A stretch of DNA of 11,324 nucleotides, taken from assembly GCA_013202635.1 (NCBI GenBank), contig JABMRO010000059.1, positions 1-11,324 on the forward strand. The letters run 5' to 3'. The position numbers and the translations under genes were made by a program. Below the pieces are notes generated by a model that worked only from the letters and a program-made list of their open reading frames with translations, was not told the DNA's origin and did not search any database. Positions 1 to 6,528 of this stretch are shown piece after piece (within the stretch, counting starts at the first letter, position 1; each line of letters begins with the position of its first letter). The DNA comes from Planctomycetota bacterium (GTDB lineage Bacteria; Planctomycetota; Phycisphaerae; Sedimentisphaerales; Anaerobacaceae).

Positions 1-122
1 CCGTCTAAATCCTCAAGACAATGACTCGCCAATTCCATCTCATCGTCTGTATTTAAGTATCTGGCCGGAATTATCTCATCCGTATTTATATGATCTCTGT
101 GATATACATGTGCTTTAGCCAT
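1..122 (-). CDS. leuD: 3-isopropylmalate dehydratase small subunit, N-terminal part
   Basis: LeuD is the swivel-domain subunit that pairs with LeuC to isomerise 2-isopropylmalate to 3-isopropylmalate in leucine synthesis, in the cytoplasm. Only the first 40 codons are present; the rest lies beyond the left edge. The peptide begins MAKAHVYHRDHINTDEIIPA, followed by RYLNTDDE. The NTDxIIPARYL run is diagnostic of the short archaeal/bacterial LeuD/HacB type, and YLNT at residues 22-25 occupies the substrate-discriminating loop (YLRT or YLNT in isopropylmalate enzymes, YLVY in a homoaconitase, from memory). The ATG at 122 is supported by a Shine-Dalgarno-like AGGTGA a few bases upstream. The gene lies 52 bases after the phosphoesterase gene and is separated from its partner leuC by two unrelated genes. 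Confidence 0.9.
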   Translation of the reverse strand, partial: MAKAHVYHRDHINTDEIIPARYLNTDDEMELASHCLEDLD

Positions 123-174
123 AACCTTCACCTAAAAAGTTTAATCTCTTAATTCGTGATTCCTAATCATTATT

Positions 175-1587
175 TTAGCCGCCTGATGGCCAATCCAAAT
201 CGTTTTCTGTTAAGGTCTCACCGGTTGTCACGGGCATTATCTCCCACAGCGGGCCGGAAGTTTTCGGTCTGAGCCTGTCGATATATCTTAGATTTTCTTT
301 CGGCACCCCGTTTACTCCGGCTGGACTGTCCAAAAGCCCGCGCAATGCACCTAATGTAGTATAGAGTATGCGTCGTCCTTGATGCGGCTGGCCGAGCCGG
401 TCAAAAAACTCTAAACGTGCAGTTGCCGGCTTTTTTATTGTATCCAGCGTAATCAATCCGAAGCCGCGGCAGTACCCTTTGTCTCGATCTGCTTTGGAGT
501 TCCAAAGCTGACCTGCCATCCACTCATGCAGGTCATAGCCGCCCCATGATTCCTTTGGCCGCACCGCGATTTTACACGTGTGCTGGTCGCCGCCCAATAG
601 AATAACACCGGATATTTGGTTCGACGCTATGTGTTTCACAAGAGCATCGTACTCAAACGTGAAGGTGTGGTTCCAGGCTTCCGGCCCCCCGCAGTTCCAA
701 CTGCTGCCGGAGACGGGGAACTTAAAAACCGCCTGCGAGCTTGCCAGCGAACTCTTCAGCCAGGCGAGCTGTTCCTTGCCAAGCATTGTTTTAGCAGGCC
801 CGTCAGGGTCGCTATTGGCAGAGCGGTGATACCGAACATCCATAAGGAAGAACTCAGCTCCTCCGACTGTAAAACGTGTCCATATGCCGGGATTCTGAAC
901 GGCCTGCGATTTCGGGTTGGGCCAAATCTCGTTAAAAGTCTTCAGAGCTTGCTCTTTGCCGGGCTGGGTGCAGTCTGAATTGTCTTTACCGTAATCATGG
1001 TCGTCCCAGACCGCGTAAATCGGCGTCGTTGCTCCGAAAGCGCGGAAATATCGATCTGCCCGGTATTGAAGGTACATCCTGCGCTGCTTGGCGGGCTCGG
1101 TACTGTCCGAGTAGATATTGTCGCCCATCAGGATAAAAAGATCAGGCTTCTTCGCCTCGACAGCTTTCCATGTATCCTGAGCGCCGCTCCCTCTCAAAGA
1201 ATGGCCGAAGCCGACTCGAATAATACCCGGCTCCAGAGCACGGCCAAACGTAGTGATTTCCTGCCGAACGTCACGGCCCTGTTCCTTATTGTCCAGAAAC
1301 ACACGGTAACTATAGGTGGTTTTGGGCGAAAGGCTCGTTACCTCCGCGCTGCCGCAAAAGTTATTGTCCTCCGCAAGGCGAATCATTTCTGAAACAATCG
1401 TCCTGTCCTTGGAGGAAAAGCGAACTTGCATCTTGCACGGCCCGTCGGCTCGAACCCATATCCGTGTAGTGGTATCTGTTGTATGCCCGATCATAGGACC
1501 GTGAGTAAGCTTACTTGCTTGCACGGACGAACACAGCGCCATACAAAAAAACACCACCACTGTAATCATATATTTTTTACTCATCAT
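175..1587 (-). CDS. secreted PhoD-like alkaline phosphatase / phosphodiesterase
   Basis: This is a 470-residue metallophosphoesterase of the PhoD family, which hydrolyses phosphate mono- or diesters outside the cytoplasm. Residues 1-24 form a signal peptide: KK at 4-5, a hydrophobic stretch at about 8-20, and a V-Q-A cleavage site; there is no good lipobox. Residues about 27-115 match the PhoD N-terminal Ig/Fn3-like domain (HGPMIGHTTDTTTRIWVRA). The catalytic domain shows GDNIY at 155-159, WDDHDYG at 194-200, and GGDQH at 332-336, the usual metal-binding blocks. One departure is visible: where relatives read FGSCLRG, this protein has FGHSLRG at 127-133, so the metal-ligand cysteine appears replaced by Ser130. 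Two adjacent ATGs (1587 and 1584) could start it, and neither has a strong Shine-Dalgarno. Its place between leuC and leuD suggests co-transcription with the leu genes. Substrate unknown. Confidence 0.87.
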   Translation of the reverse strand: MMSKKYMITVVVFFCMALCSSVQASKLTHGPMIGHTTDTTTRIWVRADGPCKMQVRFSSKDRTIVSEMIRLAEDNNFCGSAEVTSLSPKTTYSYRVFLDNKEQGRDVRQEITTFGRALEPGIIRVGFGHSLRGSGAQDTWKAVEAKKPDLFILMGDNIYSDSTEPAKQRRMYLQYRADRYFRAFGATTPIYAVWDDHDYGKDNSDCTQPGKEQALKTFNEIWPNPKSQAVQNPGIWTRFTVGGAEFFLMDVRYHRSANSDPDGPAKTMLGKEQLAWLKSSLASSQAVFKFPVSGSSWNCGGPEAWNHTFTFEYDALVKHIASNQISGVILLGGDQHTCKIAVRPKESWGGYDLHEWMAGQLWNSKADRDKGYCRGFGLITLDTIKKPATARLEFFDRLGQPHQGRRILYTTLGALRGLLDSPAGVNGVPKENLRYIDRLRPKTSGPLWEIMPVTTGETLTENDLDWPSGG

Positions 1588-1649
1588 TTTAATAACATCC
1601 GAAATATCATATTGTTAGTCTGTCCAAATATTCTTGTCGCTGAAGGTAT

Positions 1650-1682
1650 TCATTCGGCGTTCCTGTGCAAGCAGGAATCCGG
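1650..1682. repeat. REP-like hairpin repeat
   Basis: Inverted repeat TTCCTG (1660-1665) and CAGGAA (1672-1677) around a 6-base loop, within a context reading cattc...ttcctg...caggaatcc. This resembles the interspersed element of many environmental genomes in which CATTCCNGC and GCNGGAATCC face each other. No U-run follows on either strand, so it is not a standard intrinsic terminator. It sits in the 144-base gap between the small membrane protein gene and the phosphoesterase gene. Confidence 0.5.
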
Positions 1683-1731
1683 TTTTCAAGATCATGTTGC
1701 TTTGTCGTTTTGCATTTTGATTTTATATTTT

Positions 1732-1977
1732 TTAAAGTTGCTTCTGTTCTTCATCCAGCTTTTTTTGGACTTCGTATTTAATATACCTCTGAGTATATTG
1801 ATACCAGTTGCCCGTCGCACCTATTACCAGCAGCAGTGCCGTCAGTGCCTGAAACAGCATAAGGCTCGTACTTGTTTTGCCGCCGATAATCATCAAAATC
1901 AAAGTCAGAAGGCTGCACACCGCCGAGACTGTAAACAAAATCGCAAAAAACTTTGTTGGATTCTTTTCTTTCTTCAT
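1732..1977 (-). CDS. small two-helix membrane protein of unknown function
   Basis: An 81-residue protein that I do not recognise. It has a basic N-terminus (MKKEKNPTK), two hydrophobic segments at about residues 10-32 and 38-57 separated by a short GGKTSTS turn, and a charged C-terminal tail from about residue 60 (YIKYEVQKKLDEEQKQL) that may form a short helix in the cytoplasm. A strong Shine-Dalgarno, GAGGAAGG, lies about 7 bases before the ATG and overlaps the UGA stop of leuC, with only 13 bases between the genes. Translation is therefore probably coupled to leuC. The good ribosome site, the operon spacing and the clear membrane topology argue for a real gene. No role in leucine synthesis is implied by the sequence. 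Confidence 0.75.
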   Translation of the reverse strand: MKKEKNPTKFFAILFTVSAVCSLLTLILMIIGGKTSTSLMLFQALTALLLVIGATGNWYQYTQRYIKYEVQKKLDEEQKQL

Positions 1978-1990
1978 AATAAACCCTTCC

Positions 1991-3253
1991 TCATATAACC
2001 TTTCTTGGATCAGCTAATTTCCCTTCTATCGCGCTTGCCGCCGCCGTTGCCGGGCTGGCCAAATAGACCTCGCTCTCCGGATGTCCCATCCTTCCGACGA
2101 AGTTCCTGTTGGTCGTGCTGACGCACTTTTCGCCGGACGCCAGGATACCCATAAATCCGCCCAGACACGCCCCGCACGTCGGTGCGGCTATTACACAGCC
2201 CGCCTCGTAAAATATATCGACCAATCCTTCGTCGATTGCCTGCTTCCAGATAACCGGCGTCGCCGGCACAATCAGTGTACGTATGGCGACCTGTTTACCT
2301 TTGATAATTTTCGCTGAAATCCGCAAATCCTCGATTCGCCCGTTCGTACAACTGCCGATATACGCCTGGTCCATTTTCTTGCCGGCACATTCTCCGATAG
2401 GCACGCCGCCGCTCGGCAAATGCGGCAGAGCAACCATCGGCTCGATACCCGAGCAGTCAAACTCTTCAATAGTTTCATATTCCGCGTCACTATCGGATTC
2501 GTAAACGGTATAGTCTGTTTTATCTTTCAGGTGCTCATCGAGATATTGTTTTGTAGTTTCGTCAAAACCGATTATACCGCATTTCGCCCCGGCCTCGATG
2601 GCCATATTCGTTATAGTCATTCGCGCTTCCATCGACATATCACCAAGGGCCGGCCCGACAAATTCCATCGCCTTATAAAGCGCCCCGTCCGTGCCAATTC
2701 TTGCAATAACCGCAAGAACAACATCTTTGCTGTAAACACCGGCCCCGAGCGAGCCGTTAAGGACAAACTTCATCGAAACCGGCACCTTAAACCATAACTG
2801 CCCCGTCGCTATCGCAGCCGCAGCGTCTGTTGAGCCGATTCCCGTACCGAACGCCGAGAACGCCCCGTATGTACACGTGTGCGAATCGGGCCCGACAATA
2901 ACTTCGCCCGGCCGGATATGCCCCTGCTCCGGCAGCAGTGCATGACAGACCCCGGCCCTGCCGAGCTTGTAATAATATTTTATTTTGTGTCGTTTCGCCC
3001 AGCCGTCCAGCCGTTTGTGAAGCTCCGCGCTTTTAATGTCCTTGGCCGGCTGAAAATGGTCCGGCGTCACAACGATTTTCTCCGCATCGAACACCTTATC
3101 GATACCCTTTTCTTCGAGCATCGAAATCGCCGGCGGTGTCGTAACGTCGTGACACATCACAATATCAATCTTCGCATCCACAAGCTCACCCGGCACAACT
3201 TTACCCTTACCGGCCGACCTTGCTAATATTTTCTCGGTTATTGTCATACCCAT
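1991..3253 (-). CDS. leuC: 3-isopropylmalate dehydratase large subunit
   Basis: A 420-residue aconitase-family large subunit of the short LeuC/HacA type (about 420 residues, against about 465 for the E. coli form). With LeuD it interconverts 2- and 3-isopropylmalate, using a [4Fe-4S] cluster. The three cluster cysteines are visible: C302 in GSCTNGR, and C360 and C363 in PTCGAC. Other aconitase signatures are MCHDVTTP near residues 33-40 and GPDSHTCTYG at 121-130. The C-terminus has the usual TTNRNFVGRMGH and YLASPATAAASAI blocks. The start may be the ATG at 3253 or the one at 3247 two codons later; the Shine-Dalgarno is weak (AAAGAG about 8 bases upstream of the first). It lies 138 bases downstream of leuA. 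Homoaconitase or a related aconitase-like activity cannot be excluded from LeuC alone, but leuA and the YLNT-type leuD favour the leucine pathway. Confidence 0.95.
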   Translation of the reverse strand: MGMTITEKILARSAGKGKVVPGELVDAKIDIVMCHDVTTPPAISMLEEKGIDKVFDAEKIVVTPDHFQPAKDIKSAELHKRLDGWAKRHKIKYYYKLGRAGVCHALLPEQGHIRPGEVIVGPDSHTCTYGAFSAFGTGIGSTDAAAAIATGQLWFKVPVSMKFVLNGSLGAGVYSKDVVLAVIARIGTDGALYKAMEFVGPALGDMSMEARMTITNMAIEAGAKCGIIGFDETTKQYLDEHLKDKTDYTVYESDSDAEYETIEEFDCSGIEPMVALPHLPSGGVPIGECAGKKMDQAYIGSCTNGRIEDLRISAKIIKGKQVAIRTLIVPATPVIWKQAIDEGLVDIFYEAGCVIAAPTCGACLGGFMGILASGEKCVSTTNRNFVGRMGHPESEVYLASPATAAASAIEGKLADPRKVI

Positions 3254-3287
3254 AGCTTTTACTCTTTCGTCATTCGATATTCACAAC

Positions 3288-3343
3288 TGTCATTCCCGCA
3301 CAACCCGTCCTGAGCAAAACCTGTCCTGTGCTTTGTCGAAGGG
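3288..3343. repeat. cluster of degenerate interspersed repeat fragments
   Basis: The leuA-leuC gap contains TGTCATTCCCGCA (3288-3300), which looks like one arm of the CATTCCNGC REP-like element. It is followed by GTCCTGAGC (3307-3315) and TGTCCTGTGCTTTGTCGAAG..GG (3322-3343). The last matches, inverted, the element at 8957-8978: both fit TGTCCTG[A/T]GCNNNGTCGAAGGG. GTCCTGAGC looks like a truncated tandem copy of the same unit. No terminator is evident, so the gap probably does not end transcription. Confidence 0.55.
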
Positions 3344-3391
3344 TCGGAGAACCACATAACTATTGTTTTTCCTTTTTCCTTTTGACTTTCC

Positions 3392-4969
3392 TCAAAGTTC
3401 CACTTTTACTTCCGGCTGCTGGCCTTTATTCTGCGCCGAGACCATTCTGTTGATTGCATCGATATAAGCTTTCGCACTGCTTTCGATGATGTCTGTGGAA
3501 ATACCCCGGCCGATGAAGGTCCTGCCGTTCTCTGTAATTCTGACAGTCGCTTCGCCGAGCGCCTCTTTGCCGCTGGTGACAGCTCTTATCGTGTAATTCT
3601 CCAGCTTAGGCGATAGACCCGTAGCTTCCCTTATCGCCTCATAAGCCGCGTCCACCGGGCCGTCACCGCATGCGGCGGCCTGCCGGGTTTCGTCTTTGGT
3701 TTTAATCTTGACGCTCGCGGTCGGCAGCGTACCGGTTCCACAGGCCACATGCAGATATTCCAGCTTGTAAATCTGCTCTACAAGGTGAATCTCATCGCTG
3801 ATTATTGCCGCAAGATCCTCTTCAAAAACTTCGGTTTTCTTGTCGGCCACGGCCAAAAATCGTTCGTAGGTCTTCTCCAGCTCTTCCTGGGACAATGTAT
3901 ATCCCATCTCTTTGAGTCGGTGCTGAAGGCCGTGGCGTCCGGTGCGAGCCGTCAGAACAACACGACTCTGGTCGAGGCCGATAGTCTCTGGCCTCATAAT
4001 CTCATAAGTTTCCCGCTTTTTCAAAAATCCATCCACGTGAATTCCCGAACTGTGGGCAAAAGCATTCTGTCCTACAACCGCTTTATTGACGGGAACCGGC
4101 ATAGCTAATAAGTCCGCAACCATATGGCTTGTTCGATAGAACTCGCGGGTGTTGATATTCGTCTCGACCTCTTTAAAGAAGTCACGGCGTGTATGGATTG
4201 CCATGACCACCTCTTCGATGGCCGCGTTGCCGGCCCGCTCACCTACGCCGTTGATAGTACCTTCCACTTGGCGTGCGCCGTTCCTTACACCTGCCAATGA
4301 ATTCGCCACGGCCATTCCCAAATCGTCATGGCAGTGCACGCTGATTATCGCCTTATCAATATTCGGCACGTTGGCCCGTATGTCACGGATAAGGTTGCCA
4401 TACTGCTCGGGCATCGAATATCCCGTGGTATCGGGTATATTGACGACGGTAGCGCCTGCTTCGATAACGGCTTCAAGAATCTCATAGAGAAAGACCCGGT
4501 CGGCCCGCCCGGAATCTTCAGCGTAAAATTCGATGTCCTTGATATATTGGGCGGTGTGCTTTACCGCCTCAACCGCCATCTTCATGATAGTCGCCTGTTT
4601 TTCGCCTATTGTTCTGCCGTATTTATCATCTGCGAATTTTCCCGCGATGTGAATCTCGGATACGCCGATACCCGTATGGATGCGGGGCTTTTTGGCTTTG
4701 GCCAGGGCCTTTCTGCATATCTCGATATCCTTCTGTATGGCCCGGGTCAGCCCGCAAATAACGGGCCCTTCGATCTGTTCGGATATCAAACGCACCGCCT
4801 CGAAATCCTCCGGCGAAGAGGCCGGGAAGCCCGCCTCTATTATATCAACGTTCAGCCGAACCAGCTGCCGGGAGATTTCCAGCTTCTCTCTTGCCCCTAA
4901 TCTGGCCCCGGCCGCCTGCTCACCGTCCCGTAAGGTGGTGTCGAAAATTAATACTTTTTCTTCGGACAT
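3392..4969 (-). CDS. leuA: 2-isopropylmalate synthase
   Basis: LeuA condenses acetyl-CoA with 2-oxoisovalerate, the first committed step of leucine synthesis. Numbering from the ATG at 4969 gives 525 residues. The DRE-TIM barrel shows FDTTLRDGEQ at 9-18 (R14, D15), the metal-site HCHDD at 212-216, and NGVGERAGNAA at 240-250. The linker has SSGIHVDGFLK, and the C-terminal LeuA dimer/regulatory domain ends near SSAKAYIDAINRM, so leucine feedback is plausible. The frame also has an ATG at 4993, but the ATG at 4969 is preceded by GGAG with 9-base spacing while the earlier one lacks a ribosome site; I therefore chose 4969. The barrel segment GVSEIHIAGKFADDKYG departs from the E. coli-like form and fits the planctomycete-type LeuA. 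Citramalate synthase is a less likely alternative. It is the first gene of the leu run; no leader peptide or T-box was seen upstream. Confidence 0.95.
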   Translation of the reverse strand: MSEEKVLIFDTTLRDGEQAAGARLGAREKLEISRQLVRLNVDIIEAGFPASSPEDFEAVRLISEQIEGPVICGLTRAIQKDIEICRKALAKAKKPRIHTGIGVSEIHIAGKFADDKYGRTIGEKQATIMKMAVEAVKHTAQYIKDIEFYAEDSGRADRVFLYEILEAVIEAGATVVNIPDTTGYSMPEQYGNLIRDIRANVPNIDKAIISVHCHDDLGMAVANSLAGVRNGARQVEGTINGVGERAGNAAIEEVVMAIHTRRDFFKEVETNINTREFYRTSHMVADLLAMPVPVNKAVVGQNAFAHSSGIHVDGFLKKRETYEIMRPETIGLDQSRVVLTARTGRHGLQHRLKEMGYTLSQEELEKTYERFLAVADKKTEVFEEDLAAIISDEIHLVEQIYKLEYLHVACGTGTLPTASVKIKTKDETRQAAACGDGPVDAAYEAIREATGLSPKLENYTIRAVTSGKEALGEATVRITENGRTFIGRGISTDIIESSAKAYIDAINRMVSAQNKGQQPEVKVEL

Positions 4970-5273
4970 CTGCTTTTTCTCCAATTTTTTCATACTGATT
5001 CTGGGGCCAATTATGCCTCAGACAGCGTTAAATTGCCACGAATTATTTATTCTAACGCATAATCCGAGCAATCTGTGGTTAAAAACGAATGATTAAAATA
5101 GATTTTTGTTGGGGGTATATTTATTGCGCCTTGCGGCGCAGTAGCAGCAGGCTAATAGCTGTAGCAAAAGCAGAACAAATTATATGATTCTCATTCATAA
5201 ACATAATTATATCATGAAAGCAACTTTTTGTAAACCCTTTAAATATAAATTTCCTATCTTTTTTAGCCTCTAT

Positions 5274-5308
5274 CGAAATACGCTTCACGAGATACGAAAT
5301 ACGAAATT
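5274..5308. repeat. heptamer repeat (CGAAATA type), five units
   Basis: Five in-phase 7-base units: CGAAATA, CGCTTCA, CGAGATA, CGAAATA, CGAAATT. Read on the other strand the consensus is TATTTCG, one substitution from the GCGTATT-type units at 10344-10378 and 8991-9010, so the three loci look like one interspersed repeat family. Confidence 0.6.
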
Positions 5309-5416
5309 GTAATTTTTTCAGTTTTTTTTGAGATTTGTAATCAATATTCACGCCTTCAGAAACGCCTTTATTAATTGAAGCGCTGGTGGTATGCGCTAAT
5401 ATATTTTGACACTCTG

Positions 5417-5464
5417 TTTGTTTACAAATTCTGAGTATTTCATGGTTTATGAAAAGTAAACAAA
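5417..5464. repeat. nested inverted repeat
   Basis: Perfect 9-base arms TTTGTTTAC (5417-5425) and GTAAACAAA (5456-5464) enclose a second inverted repeat, TTTCAT (5438-5443) and ATGAAA (5449-5454). The inner part contains GTTTATGAAA, which recurs at 5649-5658 and, inverted, at 5597-5606. It lies upstream of the proposed promoter of the unknown operon and could be a regulator binding site or a relic of a mobile-element end. Confidence 0.4.
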
Positions 5465-5489
5465 AAGTAAATATTTTTCAGAAAAGTTC

Positions 5490-5517
5490 TTGTAGGTCTT
5501 CGACCGACAGCTATAAT
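5490..5517 (+). promoter_or_regulatory. candidate promoter of the unknown two-gene operon
   Basis: A perfect TATAAT (5512-5517) is preceded by TTGTAG (5490-5495) with a 16-base spacer; the -35 matches only at TTG. Transcription would begin near 5524, leaving a leader of about 155 bases that contains the inverted repeats at 5596-5659. In AT-rich DNA a TATAAT by chance is not rare, and another lies at 5582-5587 without a -35. Confidence 0.35.
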
Positions 5518-5595
5518 TCCTCTATCAACTTTGATGAAGCGAACGAAGAGGTATATTTTTTTATAACACAAATGAGTAGTTTATAATTTATAGCA

Positions 5596-5659
5596 ATTTC
5601 ATAAACACCTTATATGGCATTATCAGTACTAATAATGCATTTTTATAAGTTTATGAAAT
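5596..5659 (+). promoter_or_regulatory. nested stem-loop just upstream of the operon's first ribosome site
   Basis: Perfect 11-base arms ATTTCATAAAC (5596-5606) and GTTTATGAAAT (5649-5659) enclose a perfect 7-base inner stem GCATTAT (5617-5623) and ATAATGC (5632-5638) with an 8-base loop. The structure ends 7 bases before the AAGGAGA ribosome binding site (5667-5673). It could act as a leader structure, an operator or a cruciform. The arms share GTTTATGAAA with the element at 5445-5454, which favours a sequence-specific site over chance. Confidence 0.45.
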
Positions 5660-5680
5660 GAGCAATAAGGAGAACTGAAT

Positions 5681-6508
5681 ATGGGTCTTTGTTTTCTAGT
5701 TGGCTCAAAAAGGTATGAAAATGAAGGGTACCAATTGGAGGTACTTCATTATATCGAATATATTACATATGACTTAGAAAATGAAACGGTTGAGGTTTGG
5801 GCTGATTTCATTGTGAGGAACCGGTCAAATGAGAACCCTTTGCGGCTATGTGGTCTACATCGGGGCAACATAGGCTTTGAGAGTAGAACGTCTGAATGGT
5901 TAGAAGACACAAAATGGACAAAGGTATTGTTGAAATATGCACCAGATGAAATGGGCTTAGTTAGAAAAGACGATACAATTCTTTTATGTGAATTTGGTAA
6001 TAAACCGATACCTGTTCAACTGGTCCATGGTCCTCTAAATCCGTGTGGGCCGAAAAGACCAAATGATGGAAAATATGTACCTTTCAGTTGTTGGGAGAGC
6101 CCTCCTGTTGAATCAGGTAAAACTTGTCTGTTTCGAGTAGCTGGAACCATAAAGGGGGAGACATATAGAAAGCTTCTGCCCAAGCTTGGAAGCAGTAAAC
6201 CTATAAGCATCATTGGTGGAATCCCTTTGCAGGAAGAAATAAGCCAAAATATAGAAGGTGAGTATAAATCATACTACGAGGAATTTTATAGCGAGCACTT
6301 GCTAAATCCGATGTTCTATCACGTGTTCTTCGAAAGAGTTGGTTCTCGATCTCTAAAAACTAAATTTGTCTCGCCGGACATGAAAAAGGTATATGTTAAT
6401 GAACCATTCGAGGGTCAACGTTTCATAAACTGGTTTTGGTCTAATACGGATTTTAATGTTTACACACAAGCTAATGGGCCTTGTATTGAAATGGCTATTC
6501 CTCATTAG
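5681..6508 (+). CDS. protein of unknown function, probably beta-rich; first gene of operon
   Basis: A 275-residue protein that I do not recognise. The start is well supported: AAGGAGA 7 bases before the ATG. There is no signal peptide or membrane segment, so it is probably cytoplasmic. Residues about 18-48 alternate hydrophobic and polar positions (YQLEVLHYIEYITY, then ETVEVWADFIVRN), typical of beta strands. The middle has glycine- and proline-rich turns (HGPLNPCGPKRPNDGKYVPF), and residues about 190-225 are aromatic and acidic (GEYKSYYEEFYSEH). The C-terminus (FINWFWSNTDFNVYTQ) is again strand-like. No nucleotide-binding, nuclease or protease motif is visible. It is followed 20 bases later by the next gene with its own GGAG, so the two are almost certainly co-transcribed. 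Codon use is AT-leaning, unlike the flanking leu and dxr genes, which suggests acquisition by transfer. Confidence 0.75.
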   Translation: MGLCFLVGSKRYENEGYQLEVLHYIEYITYDLENETVEVWADFIVRNRSNENPLRLCGLHRGNIGFESRTSEWLEDTKWTKVLLKYAPDEMGLVRKDDTILLCEFGNKPIPVQLVHGPLNPCGPKRPNDGKYVPFSCWESPPVESGKTCLFRVAGTIKGETYRKLLPKLGSSKPISIIGGIPLQEEISQNIEGEYKSYYEEFYSEHLLNPMFYHVFFERVGSRSLKTKFVSPDMKKVYVNEPFEGQRFINWFWSNTDFNVYTQANGPCIEMAIPH

Positions 6509-6528
6509 GACTATATGGAGAATTATTT

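Larger units (their letters stand above)
5121..5609 (-). pseudogene. possible decayed reading frame of unknown origin
   Basis: One minus-strand frame stays open for about 163 codons with only two internal stops, a TAG at 5513-5511 and a TGA at 5480-5478, in sequence AT-rich enough that more stops would be expected. The conceptual peptide includes SSFASSKLIEEL, stop, LSVEDLQELF, stop, KIFTFCLLFINHEILRI, and TECQNILAHTTSASINKG. The distal part, readable from a GTG at 5351, has no ribosome site; it contains the heptamer repeat translated as a low-complexity stretch and ends in a hydrophobic, basic tail. I do not recognise a family. It may be a gene relic or chance; no function is proposed. Confidence 0.25.
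4994..5680. other. AT-rich intergenic island without a convincing intact gene
   Basis: This 690-base spacer separates divergently oriented leuA and the unknown operon, so promoters for both must lie here, though I could not place the leuA promoter. It holds a GC-rich hairpin TGCGCC-TTGC-GGCGCA (5125-5140) with no U-run, a probable decayed minus-strand frame (5121-5609), heptamer repeats (5274-5308), two sets of nested inverted repeats (5417-5464 and 5596-5659) and a -10-like TATAAT (5512-5517). Base composition is visibly more AT-rich than the leu genes. Confidence 0.6.

Noticed and set aside
4994..5120. Leucine leader peptide or T-box upstream of leuA
   Set aside because: No short frame with a run of leucine codons and no T-box-like core was found; the region is short and AT-rich.
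5125..5140. TGCGCC-TTGC-GGCGCA hairpin as a terminator
   Set aside because: No U-run follows on either strand.
5121..5351. 76-codon minus-strand reading frame from a GTG as an intact gene
   Set aside because: No ribosome site, and part of it is the heptamer repeat read as protein. The same frame continues upstream through two stops, so I treat it as part of a possible relic, not a gene.
5449..5586. 45-codon plus-strand frame (MKSKQKVNIF...) before the unknown operon
   Set aside because: No ribosome site, overlaps the inverted repeats and the -10-like TATAAT, and competes with the longer minus-strand frame. Nothing supports translation.
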